Assembly (NCBI GenBank): GCA_945957395.1
Contig: CAMFKE010000004.1
Span: 272,932 to 336,931, forward strand
Origin: an uncultured Opitutia bacterium
Lineage (GTDB): Bacteria > Verrucomicrobiota > Verrucomicrobiia > Opitutales > UBA953
Length of the DNA: 64,000 bases
Direction of reading: 5' to 3'
A program made the translations under genes and the position numbers. Positions within the stretch are counted from its first letter, which is position 1. Each line of letters starts with the position of its first letter. Under the pieces are notes generated by a model, which saw only the letters and a program-made list of their open reading frames with translations, was not told the DNA's origin and searched no databases. Below are positions 18,519 to 26,235 of this stretch, piece after piece.

Positions 18519-21245
18519 ATGATTTCCAAGAAACTCGGCCTGGCCGCGCTCGCGGCGGCCGCCTCGATGAGCCCCGCCGCCCTTGCGGCCGAATCCGGCT
18601 CGCTCGCCTCGCTCAATATCACCGTCCGTCACCTCAGCGTCGAAGGCCGCCCCGCTACGAAGCGCGTCGACCTTACCGGCGTTTCCGAAACCATCGTCAC
18701 CGACGCTGCACACCGTGCGGTGCGTATCATTGACGGGCTCGGCAACAAAACCGAGCGCGGTTACGATGCCTCCGGTAATATTGTTTCAGTACGTGATGCT
18801 ACTGGCGCGGGGGCGGACTGCACCGTCGACGCTCTCGGGCGTGTGACCGCTGTGACCGACGCCGCCATCGCCGGCAAGGTTCGCCGGTATGCCTACGATG
18901 TCGTCGGCCACCTCGTCTCCGCCACCGACCCGCTGGGCGTCACCACCACCTATGAGTACGACGCGCGCGACAGGAAGATCTCGGATTCCACGCCGATGTC
19001 TGCGAACGAAGTCCGCACCATCCGCTACGGCTTCGACGGTCGCGGCAACATGACCACCCTCACCGACGCCAATGGCGCGGTGACCACCTGGGGCTTCGAC
19101 GCCGCCGGCCGCCAGATTTCCAAGCTCTACGCCAACGGCGACGCCCGCTCGATGGCCTATGACGCCGCCGGCCGCCTCGTGAAGCTCACCGATGAGAACG
19201 GTCGCGATATCATCTCCACTTACGACTTGGTTGGCCGACGGCTTACCAAGGAATTCAAGTCCCTTGCCTCGGACCTCGCGCCTCGCACCTCCGACCTTGA
19301 TGTTTACACCTATGACGCCGCCTCGCGCATGACTTCCGTCACCAAGGGCCGCTACAACCACACGCTCACCTACGGCTACGACGCCGCCGGCCGCGTTGCC
19401 ACCGAGACGCACCCCGACGGCACCGTACTGCACCTCGCGTACGACGCCGCCAACCGCCTCGCAAACTTGTCTCTTGCCGGATCTATCAACTCACAACCGT
19501 CAACTGACAACTACGCGGTCGCCTATGGCTACGATGGACGCGGCCTCCTCTCCACCGTCACCTCCGGCGACTACGCCACGCGTTACGACTACCGCGCCAA
19601 CGGTCAGCTCATTTCCACTATCAACTCCCAGATCTCAACTCCCCAAGGCGATATCCTGCGCATCGACCGCTCCTATGACGCTGGAGCTCGTCTGACCGAA
19701 GTTGCCAACACCGCGGCCAACGGCGTGCAGGTGGGCGTCCGCTACACCCTCGCCGCCGACGACCAGCGCGTCGAGGCCTTGGAAGAAACCGGTCAAAAGT
19801 GGCAGTACGGCTACGATGGCCTCAAACAACTGGTGTCGGCGAAGAAAACCGATACCCAAGCCGCCGTGGTGCCCCCGCTTGACCAGTCTTATTCCTACGA
19901 TCCGATGGGCAACCGTCGCGCCTACACCGAGCAGGGCAAGTCCATCGCCTACGCCGCCAACTCCGCGAATCAGTATGATTCGGTGACCTCCACTGAAAAC
20001 GGAACACCGAAAACCGAAAACTGCGCGTACGACAAAAACGGTAATCTTCTTAATGACGGCGTACGCGCTTACACTTGGGACGCCGAAAACCAACTCGTCG
20101 CCGTCACCCCGGTGAACCCCACGGAAGGTTCTAAGCGCGTCGAGTACACCTACGACTGGCGCATGCGCCGCCAGGACAAGAAGTCTTTGGTCTTCACCAA
20201 CGGTGCCTGGACCCTCGTCCGCACCCACACATTCAAGTACCACGAGTGGAACCCCATCGAGGAGACGATTGCGGAGTTCACCACTCCCGAGTCTCGCTCC
20301 TCGAATCTAGCATCTCGCATCTCCGCGAAGCGTTACGTCTGGGGCAAGGACGTGTCGGGCAATCTCCATGGCGCCGGCGGCGTCGGAGGCCTGCTCTCGA
20401 TGAAAGTTGCCGGCTCTCTCAACTCTCAACCATCAACTGACAACTATTTCTATGCCTACGACGGCAACGGCAATGTCAGGGCATTGGTCAAGGCCAATTC
20501 TACAAACCCAGCGGAGAGCGCCATCGTGGAGCACTACGCCTATGACGGCTTCGGCCGCGAACTGGCAGGCTCCGGTTCCATCAACTCTCAACAACCCTCT
20601 ATCAACTCGTTCAAGTTTAGCACGAAGCATTTGGAAACCGAGACGGGCATGATTTATTATGGAAGAAGGTTCTATGACGCAAACAATGGAAGGTGGATCA
20701 GCAGGGACATAATTGCAGAGGCAGGCGGCTTCAATATCTACGGAATGGTATTTAATGATGCCGTTAATTTAATTGACATCCTAGGATTGGCCCCCAATGT
20801 AAGCTTCATGCCTCCAGGCGACCGCGAAGTGGTCAATAGAACCACCAATAAGCCTGACTATTTCACTATCAGTGGTCACGGCGATGAAAATGGAATTTAC
20901 GACGAAGACGGAAACCTTGTTCCTGTCTCTGAAATTGCCAAAATAGAGCGAGAGCAAAATAAGGATAAAAAGCCAATTCTTTTTGATTCTTGCGAAATGG
21001 GGCTAGGAAAGACCCCTAAAGAAGTTGCGAATGCTACTGGAAGGCCAGTTCTTTCATCAATCGACAAGCTTGACATAAACTCCCCTGATAGAATCGCTGA
21101 CGGGGAAATTGGAGCTGGGCAGAAATCATCTTGGAAGGTTACTTATCCAGATAAGCAGAATCGCACAAGTGATTTTCATTACAGAACGGGGGTTCCTCCA
21201 AAGGAATCTATTGGAAAAGGCCCAACATTCGCGCCAATCAAGTAA
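18519..21245 (+). CDS. RHS-B copy 1: secreted YD-repeat protein with RHS core and variable His/Cys tip
   Basis: 908 residues from ATG 18519; the frame is open upstream to 18480, but a signal peptide begins here (MISKKLGLAALAAAASMSPA). Repeats of YD type follow (YAYDVVGHLVSATDPLGVTT, YGFDGRGNMTTLTDANGAVT). The RHS core is near residues 695-757 (GMIYYGRRFYDANNGRWISR, then LIDILGL). The last about 151 residues are the variable tip, with ISGHGDENG (His787) and PILFDSCEMGLG (Cys825), a spacing and setting like clan CD (caspase-type) cysteine peptidases. GC content falls sharply from about 20620. SINSQPSTDN-type peptides mark in-frame micro-repeats. In length and layout it resembles TcC. Confidence 0.88.
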   Translation: MISKKLGLAALAAAASMSPAALAAESGSLASLNITVRHLSVEGRPATKRVDLTGVSETIVTDAAHRAVRIIDGLGNKTERGYDASGNIVSVRDATGAGADCTVDALGRVTAVTDAAIAGKVRRYAYDVVGHLVSATDPLGVTTTYEYDARDRKISDSTPMSANEVRTIRYGFDGRGNMTTLTDANGAVTTWGFDAAGRQISKLYANGDARSMAYDAAGRLVKLTDENGRDIISTYDLVGRRLTKEFKSLASDLAPRTSDLDVYTYDAASRMTSVTKGRYNHTLTYGYDAAGRVATETHPDGTVLHLAYDAANRLANLSLAGSINSQPSTDNYAVAYGYDGRGLLSTVTSGDYATRYDYRANGQLISTINSQISTPQGDILRIDRSYDAGARLTEVANTAANGVQVGVRYTLAADDQRVEALEETGQKWQYGYDGLKQLVSAKKTDTQAAVVPPLDQSYSYDPMGNRRAYTEQGKSIAYAANSANQYDSVTSTENGTPKTENCAYDKNGNLLNDGVRAYTWDAENQLVAVTPVNPTEGSKRVEYTYDWRMRRQDKKSLVFTNGAWTLVRTHTFKYHEWNPIEETIAEFTTPESRSSNLASRISAKRYVWGKDVSGNLHGAGGVGGLLSMKVAGSLNSQPSTDNYFYAYDGNGNVRALVKANSTNPAESAIVEHYAYDGFGRELAGSGSINSQQPSINSFKFSTKHLETETGMIYYGRRFYDANNGRWISRDIIAEAGGFNIYGMVFNDAVNLIDILGLAPNVSFMPPGDREVVNRTTNKPDYFTISGHGDENGIYDEDGNLVPVSEIAKIEREQNKDKKPILFDSCEMGLGKTPKEVANATGRPVLSSIDKLDINSPDRIADGEIGAGQKSSWKVTYPDKQNRTSDFHYRTGVPPKESIGKGPTFAPIK

Positions 21246-21260
21246 TGCTGAGGATTTTAA

Positions 21261-21671
21261 ATGCTAAAGTTTAATGTAATTTCATTTGCATTGGGGTGCT
21301 TGCTTACGCTAGCCCTTACTTTACTGCTTCCTTTCCATAAAAAAGCATCAAGGAAAGATGCACTTTCCGTGATGAAGTCTGAGTGGAAGAGTAAGATCTT
21401 AACACAGGGCGGAACAAAGTCCATTTTAAATAGCAGTGCATGGACGTGCAAGGAATACCCCTACTTAGCAATGTCAGACTGGGATGCTGATTCGTTTTAC
21501 TGGGCTTACGTCTTGAATAAAGAAAAGCAGGGCGCTCAGTATCTTATTTTAATTGGAGCATTGAACGGAGATTTGAACTGCAAAACATTAATCAAGAATG
21601 ACTCAACCTTAAGGGAAAGGATTGCTACTGATGCGGGTGAACTGCTTAAGTCTATCTCCTGTGAAAAGTAA
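21261..21671 (+). CDS. Candidate immunity protein for RHS-B copy 1 tip
   Basis: 136 residues, starting 15 bases after the RHS-B stop with a TGAGGA ribosome site. The N-terminus is a membrane anchor (VISFALGCLLTLALTLLLPF, residues about 6-25), so the rest is likely periplasmic. The following domain has two Trp-rich strands and several Cys (SDWDADSFYWAYVLN, ALNGDLNCKTLI). Like the toxin tip it is AT-rich, unlike the shell. It has no counterpart in copy 2. The immunity assignment is by position only. Confidence 0.6.
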   Translation: MLKFNVISFALGCLLTLALTLLLPFHKKASRKDALSVMKSEWKSKILTQGGTKSILNSSAWTCKEYPYLAMSDWDADSFYWAYVLNKEKQGAQYLILIGALNGDLNCKTLIKNDSTLRERIATDAGELLKSISCEK

Positions 21672-21764
21672 ACATTCCTCGCGCCGCCTTATGTTAGGCT
21701 TGGCGCTTGATTTTTTATGTGAGGCGCCCCGCCGGTTTTGATACTGGAGGGGCGCTTCCATTCC

Positions 21765-22014
21765 GTAAGCATTCGGCCGGGTACCTCGCGCGGCGAGTTG
21801 CGTGACAAGGCCAGCCCCAGTCAAAACGGCATCCATCTCGGAGTAACGTAACAGTTCGGCTGGGTGCCTCCTATCGCGAAAATAAAACCGTGGTAGCATG
21901 AGCGGATGAACACATCCGCAGGTAACGAATCGTAAGCGTTCGGCCAGCGACCTCCTACCCGGGCCGAAAATCCGTGATACGATGGTCGGATGAAAACATC
22001 CGCATCGGGCGAAC
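21765..22014. repeat. Three diverged tandem repeats of 83-84 bases with small hairpins
   Basis: Units begin at 21765, 21848 and 21932 with GTAAGCATTCGGCCGG-like starts. Units two and three are the most alike and each end in a small perfect hairpin (GCGGATG-AACA-CATCCGC near 21902, and CGGATG-AAAA-CATCCG near 21985). A 22-codon basic frame follows at 22029. Confidence 0.6.
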
Positions 22015-22028
22015 AAAGATTGGAGGTC

Positions 22029-22097
22029 ATGGCGACCGACATCCGCAAGGACAAGTTGGGGCGTCGTACGCTCGGGCGCAAGCGACGGGATGCCTAA
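22029..22097 (+). CDS. Possible 22-residue basic peptide
   Basis: A short frame, MATDIRKDKLGRRTLGRKRR plus two residues, with GGAGG only two bases before its ATG, too close for ideal initiation. It lies between the 83-base repeats and a strong terminator hairpin, so the stretch may be one short transcript. Coding is uncertain. Confidence 0.25.
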   Translation: MATDIRKDKLGRRTLGRKRRDA

Positions 22098-22125
22098 GCC
22101 GTTGAGGTTTAACACGGTGGACGCA

Positions 22126-22156
22126 AAAACGACATCCCGCAAAGGATGTCGTTTTT
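22126..22156 (+). terminator. Rho-independent terminator
   Basis: AACGACATCC pairs with GGATGTCGTT around a CGCAAA loop, followed by TTT and preceded by AAA. It ends the small repeat/mini-ORF unit. Confidence 0.7.
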
Positions 22157-22189
22157 CGTTTCACAGTCGGGATGACGGTAAGCGCTATC

Positions 22190-22312
22190 GCCAGTTGCAG
22201 GGAAGCTGCGGGTCGAGGTCGTCGAGGGCAGTCGGTCGAGGATGCCGCGAAGGAAGGCGTGCGGGGCGACGCCGTGGCGCCGGCACGAGACGACGATGAA
22301 GTAAGGGTTCAA
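22190..22312 (-). pseudogene. C-terminal relic of an IS66-family transposase
   Basis: The minus strand reads NPYFIVVSCRRHGVAPHAFL, then RGILDRLPST, and after a frame change DLDPQLPCNW. This matches the end of IS66 TnpC proteins (typically SCRRHGVNP..YLRDVL.RLP...LLP.NW). Only about 40 residues remain, with a frameshift, and no IS ends are seen. Confidence 0.55.
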
Positions 22313-22324
22313 ATGGCGACAGCC

Positions 22325-22617
22325 TCAGTAGAGGCGGGCGATGAGAGACTCGCGCTCGCAGGTGAGCTCGCGTGGCAGGTGCTCGGCGAACTTGAGGAAG
22401 AGCTCCTCGTGCTGGAGCGTGGCGAGGCGCAGCCGGTCGCGGTCGAGCAGCATGAGCTCGTTCCAAGCGGTCTCGGGGAAGTTCAGGCCGCTCCAGTCGA
22501 AGTCGGCGTAGCGAGGGAGGCGGCCGAAGGCGGATTCGCGCGCGCCGACGCGCCCGTGCACGCGGTCCACGATCCAGCGCAACACGCGCATGTTGTCGCC
22601 GAAGCCGGGCCAGAGCG
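22325..22617 (-). pseudogene. pckG: 3' fragment of GTP-type phosphoenolpyruvate carboxykinase
   Basis: About 97 residues match the very C-terminus of PEPCK (GTP): LWPGFGDNMRVLRWIVDRV, then FGRLPRYADFDWSGLNF and LPRELTCERESLIARLY before a proper stop. The full enzyme has about 600 residues and makes PEP from oxaloacetate. Nothing upstream of about 22617 continues it, so this is a truncated scrap, probably dragged here by rearrangement. The remaining frame itself is intact. Confidence 0.75.
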
Positions 22618-22646
22618 CTTGAATTGGACAGGCCAATTTTACGTAA

Positions 22647-22680
22647 AACACCCCGTCGTCGTTGAGGCGATGGGGTGTTG
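22647..22680. terminator. Hairpin at the broken end of the pckG fragment
   Basis: AACACCCC (22647-22654) and GGGGTGTT (22673-22680) form an 8-base-pair stem with a long loop that can pair further (CGTCGTC/GAGGCG). It lies between the pckG scrap and the transposase relic. Confidence 0.4.
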
Positions 22681-22842
22681 GCGTTGATTGGAGTCATTAT
22701 GGCGATGCGTCGGATTTTTTCGGCACCGGGTGCGTTCTACCACTGCATGTCGCGGACGGTGAACGGAGAGCGGGTATTCAACGACCCCGAGAAGGAGATT
22801 TTGCGCAAGCAGCTGCACCAGGTGTCCGAGGTGGCCCGATTC

Positions 22843-22888
22843 GCCTGATGGCGCTCGGTCTTGTCGCCCGAAGTCTCGGGCTCGGAAC
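22843..22888 (+). repeat. REP-like element inside the transposase relic (a)
   Basis: A 46-base insert between codons for VARF and CGVEIV. It contains CGGTCTTGTCGCCCGAAGTC and TCGGGCTCGGAA, with CGCCCGA/TCGGGCT pairing as a hairpin. It introduces a stop and a frameshift. Confidence 0.6.
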
Positions 22889-22930
22889 TGCGGGGTGGAA
22901 ATCGTGACCTATGCGATCATGTCGAACCAC

Positions 22931-22982
22931 TTGGTCCGCCCCGCCTGACGGCGTGCGGTCTTGTCGGGCTTCGCCCTCGGAA
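22931..22982 (+). repeat. REP-like element inside the transposase relic (b)
   Basis: A roughly 50-base insert between MSNH and the HVLVRVP codons, containing CGGTCTTGTCGGGCTTCGCC followed by CTCGGAA. The same core occurs at 39896-39922 and a variant at 22856. Confidence 0.6.
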
Positions 22983-23404
22983 CATGTCCTCGTGCGCGTG
23001 CCGGAGCCCGGGCCGGTGAGCGACGCGGAGCTGATGCGGCGTTACCGCATCCTGTACCCGAGGCCGCGCCGGCATTCGACGGCGCTGGTGTCGGTGTTGG
23101 AGGAATTGCTGAAAGCGGGAGGCCCGGCGGCGGAGCAGATCCGGCAAAAGCTCACGAAGCTGATGGGGGACCTGTCGGTGTTCATGAAAATCCTGAAGCA
23201 GCGGTTCAGCACCCGGTTCAACAAGAGCCGCAAGCGGTACGGGCCGGTGTGGGCGGAGCGGTTCACGAGCGTGGTGGTGCAGGGCGACCTGTTCGCGGTG
23301 AAGACCGTGGCCACCCCGGCCTCAACCCGGTGCGCGCCAGCATCACGGACGACCCCCGCCCAATACCGTTTCTGCGGCGAAGGCTTTTGCGGCTTTTCTC
23401 GGTT

Positions 23405-23930
23405 TTAGCGTGAGGAAAATCAGGTCTCACGCGAAGGGCGCTAAAGCCGCTAAAAGAGACATGACAGGAACCACGGAAGCCACGGAAAACACGGAAAAAG
23501 GATTTTATCCGCCGATGGCCGCAGCGGGCCGCCGATGTTTTAAAACTGTGTCTGTGTGGGGACGAATTTTCCCTATAGTTTGCAGTGTCTCTGTGTCTCC
23601 GTGGTGAATCGCTGCGGTGGCTGTTTTTTGCGGTTTTTCTCGGTTTTAGCGTGAGGAAAATAAGGTCTCACGCGAAAGGCGCGAAAGGCGCGAAAATGAA
23701 CTGCGCGGGATGGAACCACGGAGGGCACGGAAAGATCATTTCTCCGCCGATGGCCGCAGTGGGTTTTGAGAGTTCAGGTATGCCTGATTGGAAAACGGTC
23801 CTCCGGGTGTCGTCCTCCGTGATCTCCGTGTCTCCGTGGTGAATCCTACCGGTTTTTAACGCCAAGGGCGCAAGAGGCGCAAAGGAGACGGGCTCGGGTT
23901 CATCACGGAGGCATAGCGGACACGGATGGA
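23405..23930. repeat. Intergenic ACCACGGAG/CTCCGTGGT inverted-repeat cluster, copy 1
   Basis: Two successive units, each opening with a GCGTGAGGAAAAT...TCTCACGCGAA palindrome and then running from GAACCACGGA to CCGTGTCTCCGTGGTGAAT, so the ends can pair over about 130 bases. The second unit, from about 23630, recurs with few changes at 40320-40690. Short open frames here are spurious. Confidence 0.7.
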
Positions 23931-24152
23931 AATATGGAGAATGCGGGCGTGAACCACGAAGTAGCCTAAGTCGACTCAGCCATGCACGGAAGCCTCGAAC
24001 GATGGGGGCATTTTATCCGCCGATGACCAGTGAGCGCCGTCGATGTTTTAAAGAGCGCGGCGGGGGTGGTTGAACCCGATTCTCCCGGAATGCGTCTGCT
24101 GAGATTTTCGTGCCTTCGTGGAGAAACTGCCAGCGACCAGGTATGGTGAGTC
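23931..24152. other. Non-coding spacer before gspK 3' end
   Basis: It holds a degenerate piece of the same repeat family (GTGAACCACGAAG, ATTTTATCCGCCGATG, TTTCGTGCCTTCGTGGAGAAA) and no gene that I can support. It marks the right edge of RHS module copy 1. Confidence 0.5.
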
Positions 24153-25121
24153 TCAGTCCGGGCGGCGGTTTTCCTCGGAGCGGAGGATTTTCCAAGGGAA
24201 GGCGCGGCCTTCGGCGGTAGGGTCGGCGAGGAGGCTGATGGTGAATGTGCCTTCGCCCAGCGTGGCGGAGACGGTGATGCGCACGCGGGTGACCTCAAGC
24301 ACGGCGCCGGAGTCCACGGGGCCGCATCCGGCGGCGACAAGGTCGGCGGCCGTGCGTGCGTAGCGGTCGTCGCCGGTGCCGCGTCGCCCGTCGGGGCCGG
24401 CGAGCCAGCGGTCGAGCGCGGCGGCGTCGCCGATGACGCCGCGTCGCGCGAGGTGACGCAGCAGGGGCGCCGGGGCCGAGTTAAGGTTGGGCGTGGCGGT
24501 GTCTCCGGTGATGGAGAGGCACCGGGTGAGTTCGCCGAAGCGTTCGTTGGGCGTGCCGTCGGGCTTTTTGAAAAACTCGGAGAAGCCCGGGGCGGCGGCC
24601 AGGTCGAGAGCGTCCTCGGCGGGGTGGTCCGGCCCTTGCGGCGAGGCGTCGTCGGTTTCGTCGCGCGCGGGGTGGGCGGCGCGCAGGAGGGCGTCGGCCA
24701 GGCGGCCGGCGTCGTCGAACTTGAGGCCGAGATCGATGAGCAGCTCGCGCAGAGTGTCGGAGTCGATGGCGCGCAACCCGTATCGGCCGGAAAGGTCTTC
24801 GGCGCGCACGGTGACGGCGACGCCCCAGGGCGGCGTGAATCCGCCGGCGAGCATGGCGGGCATGAGGTCGTCCGGCACGGCATGAAGTCCTCCGTCGACC
24901 AGTTGTCTTTCGCGCAGCACCGCGACGGCGGCCTCGGCGGCCGACCAGGCGGCGGCGCGCAGTTTGCCGCGTCGGGTGAAAGCGGTCTGCTCGGCGATCT
25001 GTCGCCGGGACTCCAGCACCAAGGCTGCGCTCAACCAGGCGAGCGACGCGAGCACGCCGAGCACGAGCAGCAGGGCGACGCCGCGTCGGGATGTCGGGGA
25101 ATGAAGGCGGGGGCGTGCCAC
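24153..25121 (-). CDS. gspK: Type II secretion minor pseudopilin GspK
   Basis: 322 residues. A prepilin-type N-terminus (SRRGVALLLVLGVLASLAWL) has a Gly-Val cleavage context. The large globular domain is typical of GspK, the tip pseudopilin: LSGRYGLRAIDSDTLRELLI, LTRCLSITGDTATPNLNSAP and a C-terminal beta part. GspK lacks the usual Glu at position 5, as here. It is last in the E-to-K block; the next expected gene, gspL, appears only beyond RHS copy 1. It starts 33 bases after gspJ. Confidence 0.85.
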   Translation of the reverse strand: MARPRLHSPTSRRGVALLLVLGVLASLAWLSAALVLESRRQIAEQTAFTRRGKLRAAAWSAAEAAVAVLRERQLVDGGLHAVPDDLMPAMLAGGFTPPWGVAVTVRAEDLSGRYGLRAIDSDTLRELLIDLGLKFDDAGRLADALLRAAHPARDETDDASPQGPDHPAEDALDLAAAPGFSEFFKKPDGTPNERFGELTRCLSITGDTATPNLNSAPAPLLRHLARRGVIGDAAALDRWLAGPDGRRGTGDDRYARTAADLVAAGCGPVDSGAVLEVTRVRITVSATLGEGTFTISLLADPTAEGRAFPWKILRSEENRRPD

Positions 25122-25153
25122 GGCTGATGCAGGGGGAGGCGGCTCGGTTGCGC

Positions 25154-25780
25154 CTAGTACGCCGGCGCGTCGGCCGGCGACGGGTCAAGGTTGAGTGTGA
25201 GGGTGGCGGCTTCGCCGAAGCGACGCAGCCGGATGACGACCCTGCTGCGCGTGTCGCGCGCCGTGTCGGATTCGCCGGGGGAGATCTGCCGCCAACGGTC
25301 GCGGGGTACATCGTACTCGAGCAAATCAATCCCCAGGCACCACGGCGAGATGACGGTGCGGTGCAGTTCGCCATCCTTGAGCCGCTTCTCGCGGTCCGTG
25401 CGCCACAGCATGACAAGCCCGGTGTCGGGTTCGTGCAGCAGCCACCCTTCGCCGTCGGGGTTCGACCCGGCGGGCGCCGGGAGCGACTGGCCCAGGTTGC
25501 GCAGCACGAGGTGCAGCGCCGGCGGGGAAGCCGCCGGCATGCCCGGGGGCACGGAGAATCGTCCCGCTCTCGCCGCTGCCGGGTCTTTTGCCGAGGCCGC
25601 CACTGCCGCTTCCAAAAATCCGCCCAGCCCGCGCACATGCCGGCGGAATGCGGGCGTGATTTCGCGCTGAGACCACGCTTGCGTGACTTCCATGACCAGC
25701 ATGGCGCAGCCGGCGGCGAGCACGGCCGTCAACGATAGCGCCATGAGCGTCTCCACGAGGGTGAAGGCGCGGCGACTCAT
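25154..25780 (-). CDS. gspJ: Type II secretion minor pseudopilin GspJ
   Basis: 208 residues from ATG 25780; an in-frame ATG further upstream would put an Arg-rich extension before the prepilin motif, which does not fit. The N-terminal methylation motif is SRRAFTLVETLMALSLTAVL, with Glu at mature position 5. The body carries RDTRSRVVIRLRRFG and a long pseudopilin beta sheet. The start overlaps the gspI stop by 4 bases. Confidence 0.82.
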   Translation of the reverse strand: MSRRAFTLVETLMALSLTAVLAAGCAMLVMEVTQAWSQREITPAFRRHVRGLGGFLEAAVAASAKDPAAARAGRFSVPPGMPAASPPALHLVLRNLGQSLPAPAGSNPDGEGWLLHEPDTGLVMLWRTDREKRLKDGELHRTVISPWCLGIDLLEYDVPRDRWRQISPGESDTARDTRSRVVIRLRRFGEAATLTLNLDPSPADAPAY

Positions 25781-26235
25781 GGGCGGCCTCCTCCGGCGGC
25801 GTCGCGGCGCGCGGCGCGCAGCTCGGCGAGTCGGGCCTCGCGTTTCACGGGGTCGCTCCACGCCGGGCGCAGCGCGAACAGCGTGTGCGTCGAAAGCTCC
25901 GAGGGCTTGCCCTCCCTTTCTTGGGAAACTGTAAGCGTGAGACGGTGCAGGTCGGTTGTGCCCGTCGGCGCGAGCTCGCAGCGCCAGCTCAGCCTGCCTC
26001 CGTCGAAAGCGGACATCGAGCCTTCACGCGTGGCGGATGCGGCGTCGGGGGCGCGCAGCACTTTTTGGAAAATGAGCCGCAGGTCGGCGTCCTCGGAGTC
26101 GGCCCGCCAGGTGGCGTCCACGGCGGTGCGCGCGTTGCCGAGGGTTTGCAGCAGGATGCCCGCGCACATCACGAAGAGCGCGAGGGCGGCGACGACTTCG
26201 AGCAGGGTGAATGCGGGGCGCGTGCGCGGTTTCAC
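25777..26235 (-). CDS. gspI: Type II secretion minor pseudopilin GspI
   Basis: 152 residues beginning with GTG at 26235, which overlaps the gspH stop (GTGA). The leader VKPRTRP is followed by AFTLLEVVAALALFVMCAGI, a standard prepilin cleavage and methylation motif. The domain after it is short and beta-rich (RLSWRCELAPTGTTDLHRLT). It is tightly coupled on both sides, consistent with stoichiometric minor pseudopilins. Confidence 0.82.
   Translation of the reverse strand: MKPRTRPAFTLLEVVAALALFVMCAGILLQTLGNARTAVDATWRADSEDADLRLIFQKVLRAPDAASATREGSMSAFDGGRLSWRCELAPTGTTDLHRLTLTVSQEREGKPSELSTHTLFALRPAWSDPVKREARLAELRAARRDAAGGGRP

Larger units (their letters stand above)
22699..23400 (+). pseudogene. 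REP-associated (Y1-type) transposase relic, copy 1
   Basis: The N-terminus MAMRRIFSAPGAFYHCMSRT and the pieces VEIVTYAIMSNH, VRVPEPGPVSDAELMRRYRI, FMKILKQRFSTRFNKSRKRY and a frameshifted DLNPVRASITDD are those of a Y1 HUH-type REP transposase, with HUH represented by YHCMSR/MSNH. The frame is broken by two inserts (22843-22888 and 22931-22982), both REP-like elements themselves, and by a small deletion near 23315. A second, shorter relic lies at 39917-40340. Confidence 0.75.

Noticed and set aside
16965..18713. 582-codon minus-strand frame
   Set aside because: Shadow of the RHS-A/RHS-B repeats, with Gly/Val/Asp bias and no independent motif.
19480..20610. TCAACT repeats as a CRISPR or tandem-repeat array
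   Set aside because: The units lie apart inside a translated protein, keep the frame and vary in length.
21765..22014. CRISPR array
   Set aside because: There are only three diverged 83-base units, no short identical repeats with unique spacers, and no cas genes. The Cas4-like nuclease is far away in another operon.
23410..23842. Small plus-strand frames between the transposase relic and gspK
   Set aside because: They read through inverted intergenic repeats that recur at 40350-40607; no ribosome sites.
24481..25638. 385-codon Arg-rich minus-strand frame
   Set aside because: Out-of-frame reading of gspK and gspJ; more than a fifth Arg, no start signal.
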